DNA from: Rhodanobacteraceae bacterium
Lineage (GTDB): Bacteria > Pseudomonadota > Gammaproteobacteria > Xanthomonadales > SZUA-5
NCBI GenBank assembly: GCA_016713135.1
Contig: JADJPR010000023.1
Coordinates: 434,001 to 498,000, forward strand
Reading direction: 5' to 3'
Length of the DNA stretch: 64,000 bases
Part shown: positions 8,622 to 17,439 of the stretch, piece after piece
Position numbering within the stretch: the stretch's first letter is position 1
How the letters are laid out: every line of letters starts with the position of its first letter
Notes under the pieces: generated by a model
Told to the model about the DNA's origin: nothing
Seen by the model: the letters and a program-made list of their open reading frames with translations, nothing else
Databases searched by the model: none
Position numbers and translations under genes: made by a program

Positions 8622-8727
8622 CGGTGCGACGAGATTGCCGGGACCTCATGTCCGAGGACATGCGCGGAAGTCGAATCCGCTCACCCCGAAGGGCTTCACC
8701 AATGTAGTCCCGACGGCATTCGCACCG
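8622..8727 (-). ncRNA. Y-RNA-like gene 1, partial tRNA mimic
   Basis: About 106 nt. CGGTGCGA at the 5 prime end pairs with TCGCACCG at the 3 prime end, followed after an internal bulge by GCCG/CGGC. The shared motif CGAATGC...GGGACTACATT is at 8722-8701. A T-arm (8680-8664, GCGGA stem, TTCGACT loop) is followed by a closed acceptor-like hairpin (8662-8647, CATGTC-CTCG-GACATG). A short GCCC-TTCG-GGGT hairpin precedes the T-arm. No D-arm is evident, so the mimic is incomplete compared with gene 3. Confidence 0.75.
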
Positions 8728-8739
8728 CTCTTTGAAGCT

Positions 8740-8828
8740 GGGGAAAGGGTCAGGGGGCAGGTGTCCAACCTCGTCGCCCTGCCCGGCCATGCTGCAAACC
8801 GGTCCCCTTGACCCATGCCCCTTGACCC
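8740..8828. repeat. Imperfect inverted repeat, GGGTCAAGGGG-type
   Basis: A G-rich left arm (GGGAAAGGGTCAGGGGGCAGG) faces a right arm with CCCCTTGACCC twice. It lies between the rsr stop codon and the first Y-RNA-like gene and could form a weak hairpin separating the mRNA from the RNAs. A related G/C-biased pair flanks 41162-41312 before truB. Confidence 0.5.
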
Positions 8829-8872
8829 GCTGTCGAGCCGTGACATCACGAACTCAAGCAGCGCTGACACAC

Positions 8873-10414
8873 TCACACCACCACCCGCTCGATCGCATCA
8901 ACGAGGCGTCCGTTCGCGCGCTCGCCGCGCGAGAAGGCCGCCACCACCTCCCAGACCGCGTCGCCGAAGCCGCCGACGTTGAGCACCTCGCGCGCCTCGG
9001 CGACCTGGGTGTTCGCGTACGGCTGCAGATCGATGCACACCAGCTTCGCCTCCGGATTGCGCCGGCGCAACTGCTCCCACGCCAGCGTGGTTGCGGTCTG
9101 CGCGCGGCCGGTCCAGTCGGCCCAGCTCTGGTTGTCGGACATGATCACCACCGTGTCCGGCGCCACGCCCTGGCGGTTCAGCTCCTCGATCGGTGCGCTG
9201 ATCGCGGTGCCGCCGCCGAGCAGGCTCGCCAGCGCCTGCGCAGTCTCCATCACCGTGTTGCGGCGCGGGCGGGCCCACGGACGCACACGATCATTGAACG
9301 GCAGCACCCAGGCACCCGGGTTGCGCGCCAGCACCGTCGCCGCCATCAGGCCGGCCACGTCCACGCAGCGCGTGGTGCTCGTCGCACCCTGGCGGAAACC
9401 GGTCACCGGCGAGCTCATCGAGCCCGACACGTCGACCGCCACCGCCACCGTGCCAGCAAGCTTCGGCACGTTGTGCACCGCGTGTTCCATCGCCTCCCGC
9501 AGCGCTTCGCGGATGATCTCTGGCAGCGCCGCAGTCGCCTTCCAGGTGGTCAGCAGCTGGTACGGAAAGGCACGCGCCTTGTCGATCAGCTGGCTGTCCG
9601 CCAGGCGGGTTGCGATCAGCCGCTGCATGGCCCGGTCCGCCAGCACGCCGTGGCGCGCGAAGGTGTTCAGGTTCATGCGCAGCATGGTCCAGCTCGCAGA
9701 ACGCGCAATCGCGGTCCAGTGGGCCGTGGTCAGCGGCTGCGCGGTCAGCATCTGGAACGGCACCTTCGGCACCGCCCGCGACGGATCGCGCTTGAACGCC
9801 TCGAAATCCTGCAGCGCCTGCGGCAGCAACGCCTGGTTGACCTCCTTGCCGATCAGATAACCGTACAGCGCCGAACGCTCGATGGACGCCGCGCGCGGGT
9901 GGACCATCTTCACCACATCCGCCAGCGAGGGCGAGGCGCCGACCATCGCGTGCACCAGCGTTTCGTCGCTGGCGCGCTCGAGCCAGCGCTGCACCAGGCG
10001 CTTCGGCCGCGAACCGAGGCTGCTGCGCGCAACCAGGCCCGAACGCAGCGCCTGGACGAAGCTGCGCAGCTGCGCGCCGTTGTCGACCACGCGGTCGAAC
10101 ACCGCCTCGCACCACTCGCCGCCGAAGGACGCCAGCCAAGCCAGCAGCACCACCGGCGTGTCCTTCATCCGGCCGTGCTGGCGGGCGTAGACCGCGGTCT
10201 TCGCGACAAACGCCGGGCTCACGTCGAAGCAGCGCGCCAGCAACTGGTCGAGCTGGCTTGCGGCATCCGCGTAATAGACATCGTTCAGCGTCCCGGTCAG
10301 CGCCAGCTGCGCCAGTGCCTGGCGCGGATCCAGCCCATAGGCCTTTCCACCCGCCTCGTTGACCTGGTTGGCCACCGGCGCGGCACTCGCCGCGAACAGA
10401 CGCTTGTTCAACAT
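8873..10414 (-). CDS. rsr: Ro60 orthologue, TROVE and vWA domain protein
   Basis: 513 residues. The N-terminal two thirds is a TROVE domain (HEAT-like RNA-binding ring, about residues 10-320). The C-terminal third is a von Willebrand A domain with an intact MIDAS motif DVSGSMSS at 328-335. Bacterial Ro60 (Rsr) binds Y RNAs and misfolded RNAs and helps tether exonucleases. The ATG at 10414 is chosen because AGGAG lies just upstream of it; an ATG six codons earlier lacks a site. It heads the repair operon downstream of a candidate sigma-54 promoter. Confidence 0.95.
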   Translation of the reverse strand: MLNKRLFAASAAPVANQVNEAGGKAYGLDPRQALAQLALTGTLNDVYYADAASQLDQLLARCFDVSPAFVAKTAVYARQHGRMKDTPVVLLAWLASFGGEWCEAVFDRVVDNGAQLRSFVQALRSGLVARSSLGSRPKRLVQRWLERASDETLVHAMVGASPSLADVVKMVHPRAASIERSALYGYLIGKEVNQALLPQALQDFEAFKRDPSRAVPKVPFQMLTAQPLTTAHWTAIARSASWTMLRMNLNTFARHGVLADRAMQRLIATRLADSQLIDKARAFPYQLLTTWKATAALPEIIREALREAMEHAVHNVPKLAGTVAVAVDVSGSMSSPVTGFRQGATSTTRCVDVAGLMAATVLARNPGAWVLPFNDRVRPWARPRRNTVMETAQALASLLGGGTAISAPIEELNRQGVAPDTVVIMSDNQSWADWTGRAQTATTLAWEQLRRRNPEAKLVCIDLQPYANTQVAEAREVLNVGGFGDAVWEVVAAFSRGERANGRLVDAIERVVV

Positions 10415-10465
10415 GACACTCTCCTGGGGCATGCACGGGTGTCCGTGCCGACGTTTCGCCTATCT

Positions 10466-10480
10466 CAAGGACCGTGCCAA
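10466..10480 (-). promoter_or_regulatory. Candidate sigma-54 promoter for rsr-Y RNA-rtcBA
   Basis: On the minus strand the sequence TGGCACGGTCCTTGA matches the sigma-54 consensus TGGCACG-N4-TTGC, with the -24 GG intact and GA in place of the -12 GC. It lies about 50 bp upstream of the rsr start codon. RtcR, encoded divergently, is a sigma-54 activator, which makes this the expected promoter. Confidence 0.75.
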
Positions 10481-10566
10481 CCTCGTCTGAAATTCGTATC
10501 TCATTGATTTTGCTAGAAACGAAGAATCCTGGCCGCCAGCAGTGTTCCGCCAGGTCATGCGAATTT

Positions 10567-10584
10567 ACGATATGATCGTATCGT
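10567..10584. promoter_or_regulatory. 18-bp near-palindrome, candidate RtcR upstream activator site
   Basis: ACGATATGATCGTATCGT is palindromic at 16 of 18 positions. It is about 90-100 bp upstream of the candidate sigma-54 promoter, the usual distance for an enhancer-binding site, and 22 bp upstream of the rtcR start codon, so it could also mediate autoregulation. No binding evidence exists beyond position and symmetry. Confidence 0.5.
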
Positions 10585-10605
10585 CTTTATCCAGATTGAT
10601 ATCCC

Positions 10606-12215
10606 ATGAAGCCCCAGGTCGTCATCGGATTCCTCGGCACCACCATCGATGCCGGCCTCGGCCCGGGGCGCTGGGAGAAATGGCGACCAACGGTGTCGCT
10701 GGGCATGCAGCCGGACTTCGCGCCGCAGCGCATCGAGCTGCTGCTGGACCAGCGGCGCTTCGGCAAGCTGGCGCAGCAGGTGGTCGCGGCCCTCGCCACA
10801 CATGCGCCCGACACCGAGGTGCGGCTGCATGACGTGTACCTGGCCGATCCCTGGGACTTCGAGGGCGTGTACGCGACGATGTTCGACTTCGCCCGCGGCT
10901 ACGCCTTCGACAGCGAACACGAGGACTACCTGATCCACATCACCACCGGCACCCACGTGGCGCAGATCTGCTGGTTCCTGCTGGCGGAGGCGCGCTACGT
11001 GCCGGCGCGGCTGATCCAGACGGCGCCGCCGCGCAAGCAGCGCGCGGGCGATCCAGGCAGCTGGTCGATCATCGACCTGGACCTCGCGCGCTACGATCGC
11101 ATCGCGCAGCGCTTCGCCCAGGTCAGCGAGGAAACCACCACCTTCCTCAAGTCGGGCATCGAGACCCGCAGTGCGGCCTTCAACCGCATGATCGAGCAAA
11201 TCGAACGGGTGGCCGGCAAGAGCCGCGCGCCGATGCTTCTGATGGGCCGACCGGCGCCGGCAAGAGCAAGCTGGCGGCGAACGTCTTCGAGCTGAAGAAG
11301 CAGCGCCAGGGACTCAGCGGGCGCTTCGTCGAAGTGAACTGCGCGACGCTGCGCGGCGACGGCGCCGGCAGCGCCCTGTTCGGCCACGTGCGCGGCGCCT
11401 TCACCGGCGCCGCGGGCGACCGCGCCGGGCTGCTCAAGTCGGCTGATGGCGGCCTGCTGTTCCTCGACGAGATCGGCGAGCTGGGCCTGGACGAGCAGGC
11501 GATGCTGCTGCGCGCGATCGAGGACAAGCGCTTCCCGCCGCTCGGCGGCGACCGCGAGATCAGCTCCGACTTCCAGCTGATCGCCGGCACCAACCGCGAC
11601 CTCGGCCAGGCCGTGCGCGAGGGCCGCTTCCGCGACGATCTCTACGCGCGCCTGAACCTGTGGACCTTCCACCTGCCCGGCCTGAAGGAACGCAGCGAGG
11701 ACATCGAGCCGAACCTGGACTTCGAACTCGCCCGCTACGCGCGCAGCCACGGCGAACAGGTGCGCTTCAACCGCGAGGCGCGCGAGCGCTACCTGCGTTT
11801 TGCCACCAGCGCGGATGCCGCCTGGCCCGGCAACTTCCGCGACCTCGGCGCCTCGCTGACGCGCATGGCCACCTTGAGAGAATCCGGGCGCATCACGGTG
11901 GCGGTGGTCGACGAGGAGATCGCCCGCCTGCGCCGCCTGTGGACCGGCCGCGGCGCGGACGAAGCGCAGGGCGAGATCGACTTCGTCGCGCTGCTCGGCG
12001 CCGACGGCGCGGAGCAACTGGACCGCTTCGACCGCGTGCAACTGGCCGAAGTGGTCCGCGTCTGCCGCGCATCGAAGTCCCTGAGCGAAGCCGGCCGCAG
12101 CCTGTTCCAGGCCAGCCGCGAACGCCGCGGCTCGGTCAACGACAGCGACCGGCTGCGCAAATACCTGGCGCGCTTCGGGCTGGAGTTTGACCGCGTCCAC
12201 GCCGGCAGCGGCTGA
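10606..12215 (+). CDS. rtcR: Sigma-54-dependent RNA repair regulator RtcR, with an apparent frameshift
   Basis: RtcR is an enhancer-binding ATPase with an N-terminal CARF-like sensor that activates rtcBA on RNA damage. Residues 1-210 (MKPQVVIGFLGTTIDAG onward, with HITTGTHVAQICWFLLAEA) form the sensor. The AAA+ part has GAFTGA in HVRGAFTGAAG and Walker B LLFLDEIGEL, and a C-terminal HTH follows. The frame breaks in the Walker A loop near 11250: one C is missing from ATGGGCC(C)GACCGG. Adding it restores GPTGAGKS and a 536-residue protein, the usual length. The partial copy at 13.95 kb has the intact CCC here. Confidence 0.9.
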
Positions 12216-12283
12216 GCGTGGGGGACCCCGCCGGCCTGGCTCGGCTAGAGTCACGCTCGAACGCGCCCGGCGAGACCCCATCG

Positions 12284-13939
12284 ATGACGTCCACCCGATC
12301 CCGTACCCGTCGGATGCTCGTGCTGCTCGGCCTGTGGGCTGACCCCGTGATCGCCAGCCCCGAATCGGACCCGTGGGTCCACCCACTGCCGATCTTCCGC
12401 GATCGCGTACACGTGGCAACGCCCTGGGTCGACGCGGCGCAGGCGCAGTCGCTGCAGCGCGATCCCGAACAGACGAGTGGACTGACCTGGATTCCGCTCG
12501 CCGCCGAGCATGCGCCAGCAAGCGCGCAACTATCGGTGCAGGTCGCTGTGGTGCAAACCGCAGACGGCCTGATCGTGCTGGGCCGCGCTGGCGATGACGC
12601 AGATACGGGCGAGTGGACCCTGCAGTGGTCCACGCTGCTCTCGCTACCGCTTCAGCAAATCGGCTGGCAGCGGATCCAGTCCCCGCTGGACAGCGATGCG
12701 CAATGCGACCGCCTCGGACTGTCGCCCGTGGACCGGGAAGCCTGTCCAGGCTGGCGCGCCACGCAGCTCAAACACCGCGAACGCCTGCGCCAGGCCTTCA
12801 GGCCGGAATGGCATCTGGTTGGCGGCAGCGCCAAGGCGACCCCGCAACCCGACTGGAGTGCGCCCGCGTATGGTTTCGATCTCGTCGAGCCCGCGCCGCC
12901 GGGCCCGCACACATTGCACGAGTCCGCCTACGGGCACCGCTTCGCCCTCGCCCTGCCCTGGCCGTCCTGGCCGCTGGCGCCCTTGGGCGTGCTCCGCCAC
13001 GTCTACCTGCAGGCGCGCTATTGCCGGACCGACGGCGCCTGCGTGAGTGCTCCCGCGGCGGCTGGAACGGCGCTGGCACTGGAACTGGCGCGGCCGCTCA
13101 CGATTGAGGCCGATGACTGCGGGCAGTCGCCAGCCGATGCCACCGACTCGCCCTGGTACGTGCGCATTGCGGGCAGCCTCCTCCCTGCGGAGTCGGCCAG
13201 CTCCACCACTGCCTATCTGTTCCGAAATCCCGGGGGCGGCTACCTCGACCGACCCGACCCCGACCGCACCAGCCCGGAGCTCGCCGAGTTCCGCTTCGAG
13301 ACACGGCCGCTGACCGCTGGCACCTGGCTGTGCCTGCCCGAGATGCGCCTGTGGCGCCCGCCGCAGGCAAGCGTGCCGGCGAGCACACTGTCGGATGACC
13401 AGATTCGCGAGGTCGCTGCCGGCGAATGGCCCGATCCAGCATCGTGGCCGGGGCGACGCCACCCCTACTGGCAAGATCACACGCCGGTCTACACGAGCAC
13501 CGGCAGCGTCGATATCGATGCCGGGTTCACCGAGCGCACGCTGGACGACGGCCGCCGACTGCTGGTCGAGACCTACCGCGTGGATCCACCGCGCAGCGGC
13601 GAGGGCATGAACGGCGCCTGCGACACCGCCCGATTCGCGGTCTGGATCCTGCGGCCCGGTGCGGACAGCCTGCGCCTGGCGGTGAGCATCGGCGGCTACG
13701 GGCCCGACCTCTGCGCCGGATCCGGCCTGGAGCACGCCGCGCTGTCGGCTGACGGCCGCAGTGTCGACAGTACGCGCGTCAGCGACAGCACCGAGAACCT
13801 GGACCCGGCACAACTGGCCCGATACGAGGCCGGCGAGACCATCCGCATCCGCGAGCGCTACTGCCTCGACGACGAGACCGACAGCTACCTGCCCTGCGGG
13901 CGCCGGCTGAGCGTCGAGCCCAACGACAACCCGCCCTGA
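12284..13939 (+). CDS. Predicted secreted protein of unknown function
   Basis: 551 residues from the ATG at 12284, which begins MTSTRSRTRRMLVLLGLWA, a short basic then hydrophobic stretch ending near VIASPES, consistent with a signal peptide. An earlier in-frame ATG at 12218 would bury this signal. The body is rich in Pro, Trp, Asp and Cys with no motif I recognise. Cysteine pairs such as CRTDGAC suggest disulfides and a periplasmic or extracellular location. It is inserted between rtcR and a decayed rtcR copy, so the arrangement looks like a duplication product. Confidence 0.6.
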   Translation: MTSTRSRTRRMLVLLGLWADPVIASPESDPWVHPLPIFRDRVHVATPWVDAAQAQSLQRDPEQTSGLTWIPLAAEHAPASAQLSVQVAVVQTADGLIVLGRAGDDADTGEWTLQWSTLLSLPLQQIGWQRIQSPLDSDAQCDRLGLSPVDREACPGWRATQLKHRERLRQAFRPEWHLVGGSAKATPQPDWSAPAYGFDLVEPAPPGPHTLHESAYGHRFALALPWPSWPLAPLGVLRHVYLQARYCRTDGACVSAPAAAGTALALELARPLTIEADDCGQSPADATDSPWYVRIAGSLLPAESASSTTAYLFRNPGGGYLDRPDPDRTSPELAEFRFETRPLTAGTWLCLPEMRLWRPPQASVPASTLSDDQIREVAAGEWPDPASWPGRRHPYWQDHTPVYTSTGSVDIDAGFTERTLDDGRRLLVETYRVDPPRSGEGMNGACDTARFAVWILRPGADSLRLAVSIGGYGPDLCAGSGLEHAALSADGRSVDSTRVSDSTENLDPAQLARYEAGETIRIRERYCLDDETDSYLPCGRRLSVEPNDNPP

Positions 13940-13948
13940 AGCAAGGCG

Positions 13949-14414
13949 GCCTTCAACTGAACGATCAACCAGATCAAACGGATGGCCGTCAAGTGCCGCG
14001 CGCCGATGCTGCTGATGGGCCCGACCGGTGCCGGCAAATGCGAGATCGCGGCGAATGTCTTCGAGCTGAAGAAGCAGCGTCAGGGCTTGGCCGGACGCTT
14101 CGTCGAAGTGGACTGCGCGACCCTGCGCGGCGGCGACGAGGAAATCGCCCGCCTGCGCCGCCTGTGGACCGGCCGCAGAGGGACGAAGCATAAGGCGAGA
14201 TCGACTTCGTCGCCCTGCTCGGCGCGGACGGCGCGGAGCAACTGGACCGCTTCGACCGCGTGCAACTGGCCGAAGTGGTGCGTCTCTGCCGCGCCTCGAA
14301 GTCCCTGAGCGAAGCCGGCCGCAGCCTGTTCCAGGCCAGCCGCGAACGCCGCGGCTCGGTCAACGACAGCGACCGGCTACGCAAGTACCTGGCGCGCTTC
14401 GGGCTGGAGTTTGC
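13949..14414 (+). pseudogene. Decayed second copy of rtcR with internal deletion
   Basis: From CCTTCAAC near 13949 the DNA is closely similar to rtcR from about 11178, including Walker A GPTGAGK. At about 14130 it jumps to sequence matching rtcR from about 11910, a loss of about 560 bp at a shared GGCGACGAGGA-like junction. It then follows rtcR nearly base for base to the HTH end (GGGCTGGAGTTT at 12179/14401). It lacks the sensor domain, GAFTGA and Walker B, and its frames are broken, so it cannot make a working activator. Confidence 0.85.
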
Positions 14415-14459
14415 GGCAGTATCGCGATCCTGATCGGTCGCAACCGCGACCCTTGCCCG

Positions 14460-15191
14460 ATGGTCGTCGCCGTGCCCAGATCGAGCCACTCAGCGCGTCC
14501 CATCTGCCTGGATCCGTTCTGGACCGGACGCTCGCTGTGTGCCCGTTGCGCGGTGCGCCACAGCATGCCGTTTGCGCCGCTGCAGCCAGGCGACCTGGAA
14601 AGTACCCTGCTGCCAATCGACAGCTATCGCATCCCTGCCGGCACCCGGTTGCAGCATCCCGGCCATGCGGCGGACACGGTGTTGACGCTGCGCAGCGGGC
14701 TGGTCAAGGTGGTCGAGGAGCTTCCCAGCGGACGCCACCGGATCCTGCGCCTGCTGCGCGCCGGCGATGTCGTCGGCCTGGAAGCGCTTGCGACGATGCG
14801 CTACCAGCATCGTGCGGACGCGCTGACGGAGGTCGAAGCCTGCCGGATCCCGATCAGCGTGATCGAGCAGTTGTCGCGGCTGCGGCCCGAGTTGCACGCC
14901 AGCCTGACCCAACGCTGGAGGGACAATCTGGCGCAGGCCGAGCACATCATGCTCGACCTGCTGAGCGGCGAAGTGCAGGCCAGGATCGCGCGGCTGCTGT
15001 GCCTGCTCGATGATTTCGACCAGACGATGCCGTTCCGGATGTCGCGGCAGGACATGGCCGCGCTGGTGGACACCAGTCCGGAGACCGCCAGCCGGGTGTG
15101 CTCTGCCTTTCTCCAGCAGGGCTGGCTGAAAGAGGAAGGCCCGGGCTTCGAGATCGACCGCGAGGCGCTGCGACAGCTCTGCAAGGCCTGA
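14460..15191 (+). CDS. Crp/Fnr family transcription regulator, FNR-like
   Basis: 243 residues: cyclic-nucleotide-binding-like beta barrel (about 45-150), dimer helix, then a winged HTH with MSRQDMAALVDTSPETASRVCS near 193-214. The N-terminus has C16 and CARC at 27-30 followed by MPF, and Cys128 sits in EACRIPISV, both at positions like the Fe-S ligands of FNR (C20, C23, C122). The ligand corresponding to FNR C29 is not Cys here, so an oxygen-sensing cluster is possible but incomplete. It probably acts on nearby promoters; a palindrome lies at 15242. Confidence 0.8.
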   Translation: MVVAVPRSSHSARPICLDPFWTGRSLCARCAVRHSMPFAPLQPGDLESTLLPIDSYRIPAGTRLQHPGHAADTVLTLRSGLVKVVEELPSGRHRILRLLRAGDVVGLEALATMRYQHRADALTEVEACRIPISVIEQLSRLRPELHASLTQRWRDNLAQAEHIMLDLLSGEVQARIARLLCLLDDFDQTMPFRMSRQDMAALVDTSPETASRVCSAFLQQGWLKEEGPGFEIDREALRQLCKA

Positions 15192-15241
15192 TTGCTGCGC
15201 CGACGTCTCCGGATGCGGGGCTTCCAGATACCCCCCTGGGC

Positions 15242-15255
15242 ATGACGCACGTCAT
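15242..15255. promoter_or_regulatory. 14-bp perfect palindrome, candidate Crp/Fnr-type operator
   Basis: ATGACGCACGTCAT lies between the FNR-like gene and the next gene. Half-site TGACG with a short spacer resembles, but does not equal, Crp/Fnr operators (TTGAT-N4-ATCAA and TGTGA-N6-TCACA). Position 70 bp upstream of the 15327 start codon fits an operator. Confidence 0.35.
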
Positions 15256-15326
15256 ACCGTGCCGGCAAGCACATCGGAAACACTGCACGGAATGGCGCCG
15301 CCGGCGTCGTCAATCCGGAGCTCACG

Positions 15327-17384
15327 ATGAAACTGCTTCCCTGGGCCACGGCCGCAGTGCTGGTCGCTGCAGGTACTGCGCTCGCCTACGTGATCAACAA
15401 CAAGACGCTGCTGCTGCACCCTGCCGATGCGCCTGCCGAGATCTCCGGCACGGTCTCCACCGACAAGGTCAAGCTGCTGCGCACGCCCGACGGCACCTTG
15501 TTCGCCATCTACGGCGAGGCGCAGGACGTTCCGCGACTGGCCTACGACACCAAGTCCAAAGTGATCCGCAAGCCCTTCGACATCGTGGTCCGCGTGTCGA
15601 TCGACAACGGCGACACCTGGGGCCCGTCGCTCAACATCTCCAACACCGCGTCGCTGACCTCGGCGCTCGGCATCCTCGAGGGCACCGGCGCGCCGGCGCT
15701 GGGGCCGGACGGCCACCCTGACATCGCCAATGACCCGCGAGCCACCGACTACCCGGGCGATTCGGACAAGGCGAATGTGTTCAATGTCGGCAACAACATC
15801 ATCGTCACCTGGGGCGGCACCTACTGCCCTGGCGGTGCGCAGCGCTTCGTGGTCTATCCGGAGCTCAACGGCATCACCGTTCCGTACAGCTGCATGTACG
15901 TGTCGCGCCTGCGCTGGAACAGCACCACGCACGCATTCGATACCGTCTGGCCCGGCGGCCTCCCCTACCTGACCGAGCGCCTGAGCAATGGCCTGCGCGA
16001 TGTCAAGCAGGATGCCAATCGCGGCAACTCCAGCGCCTTCGTGATCAACTGGCAGGAAGATCCGATGGGCCTCAAGCTCGGCGACGCCGACGGCCCGGGC
16101 GATGGCGCCTCGGGCGCGAACGTCAACAACGGCACCGATATCTGGTACGCCAGTTTGCCCACTGCCACGTTCGCGACGTCGTCCTGGGCCACCGCGACAC
16201 GGATCACCCGCAACGCCAGTGACCTCGGCCCGCTGTCCAGCGCCGGCGACAAGGCCACCCATCCGCCGGGTGACTACGATCGCGGCAACGTCGGCGCATC
16301 GCGCGCCAACATCGGCCAGATCGGCACCAACGTGATCATCGCCTACGAAGAAACCAAGGGCTCGCAAGGCTTCGTGATCGGCAAGTACATCCGCTACCAC
16401 ACCTTTGTCTGGAACCTGCCCCCCGTCGGCGGCGAAGTCGGTTGCATCATCAGCGAACCGCACGAGAACGCCCGGCGCGTGCGTTTCCTGACGCAGGAGG
16501 CCACCAACGATGTGCCGCGGGTCTTCTTCTACAAGCAGGGCGAATACGACCAGGGCGGCCCCTCGGACATCTTCCTGCGTCGCACCACCGGCGGCCAGAT
16601 CACGCCCGAGTCCCTGAGCCCGCCGGTGGATGCGGTGAACTGCCGCTCCAGCGTGGTGACCGGTGGCAATCCGCAGATCGACATCACGCAGCCGGCGGCG
16701 CTGAACTTCAGCGGCAGCGATGCGCTGAAGGGCGGCACCGGAACCGCACCCGGCGCACTCTCCGGCGACAATCCGATCGAGAACGCGCTGGCGCATCGCG
16801 GCGTGATCCGCGGCAACACGATCATCGTCGGATACAGCTACACCCCTGATCTGTTCCGCTTCCAGTACCTCGACGACACCGATCCCTACAACTTCTTCAT
16901 TCGCCGCTCCACCGACGGCGGCCTGACCTGGAGTGAAGCCGTCAACATGACGCCGGAGATCACCGGCCCGTCGCGCCTGACGGTCAAGGAGCCGCGCATC
17001 GTCGGCACGCCACCGACCGTCGCAGGCGGCTTGCCCGGCAACACCCAGAACCCGAACGTGATCTACGTGGGTTACGGCCTGCAGACCAATGCCCGGGAAC
17101 CGATCGAAGTGCCCCGGGACGTGGACATCTACATGATGGTCTCGCTGGACGAAGGCCTGAGCTGGACCCGTGCCAAGGCACTCAGCGCAGGCGACGTTCA
17201 GGGGGGCTACAACGATTCGCTCGAGGACTTCGAGACCCAGATCAAGGTGCGTCCGGACGGCCTCGAAGGTCATGTCGTGTGGTCGACCAACGATGGCACC
17301 GTCGCCGCTGCCAGCTATCGCCGGATCGATGTGGTCGATCTGCCGCCGGAGCCCATCTTTGCCAATGGTTTCGAAGGCGACTGA
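15327..17384 (+). CDS. Large secreted protein with sialidase-like BNR features and IFANGFE terminus
   Basis: 685 residues. The signal peptide is MKLLPWATAAVLVAAGTALA. BNR/Asp-box-like segments are seen (SIDNGDTWGPS near 95, STDGGLTWSE near 530, SLDEGLSWTR near 610), as in sialidase-like beta propellers. No catalytic sialidase residues can be confirmed. The last residues PIFANGFEGD resemble the short terminal motif of many exported proteins in Lysobacterales, possibly a sorting tag. It follows the FNR-like regulator and palindrome, so regulation by that protein is plausible. Function unknown. Confidence 0.7.
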   Translation: MKLLPWATAAVLVAAGTALAYVINNKTLLLHPADAPAEISGTVSTDKVKLLRTPDGTLFAIYGEAQDVPRLAYDTKSKVIRKPFDIVVRVSIDNGDTWGPSLNISNTASLTSALGILEGTGAPALGPDGHPDIANDPRATDYPGDSDKANVFNVGNNIIVTWGGTYCPGGAQRFVVYPELNGITVPYSCMYVSRLRWNSTTHAFDTVWPGGLPYLTERLSNGLRDVKQDANRGNSSAFVINWQEDPMGLKLGDADGPGDGASGANVNNGTDIWYASLPTATFATSSWATATRITRNASDLGPLSSAGDKATHPPGDYDRGNVGASRANIGQIGTNVIIAYEETKGSQGFVIGKYIRYHTFVWNLPPVGGEVGCIISEPHENARRVRFLTQEATNDVPRVFFYKQGEYDQGGPSDIFLRRTTGGQITPESLSPPVDAVNCRSSVVTGGNPQIDITQPAALNFSGSDALKGGTGTAPGALSGDNPIENALAHRGVIRGNTIIVGYSYTPDLFRFQYLDDTDPYNFFIRRSTDGGLTWSEAVNMTPEITGPSRLTVKEPRIVGTPPTVAGGLPGNTQNPNVIYVGYGLQTNAREPIEVPRDVDIYMMVSLDEGLSWTRAKALSAGDVQGGYNDSLEDFETQIKVRPDGLEGHVVWSTNDGTVAAASYRRIDVVDLPPEPIFANGFEGD

Positions 17385-17394
17385 TCCAACCCGG

Positions 17395-17423
17395 GGCTGG
17401 CCCGGCGCAGGGCCGGGCCAGCC
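17395..17423. terminator. Bidirectional terminator hairpin
   Basis: A perfect 12-bp GC-rich stem (GGCTGGCCCGGC with GCCGGGCCAGCC) around a 5-nt loop lies between the convergent ends of the 15327 gene and the DUF2892 gene. There is no clear T run, so termination strength is uncertain. Confidence 0.7.
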
Positions 17424-17439
17424 ATCGGAAACTGGAAGC

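Noticed and set aside
12644..14191. 515-codon minus-strand frame opposite the 12284 gene
   Set aside because: Crosses the rtcR remnant and has no ribosome site or family features.
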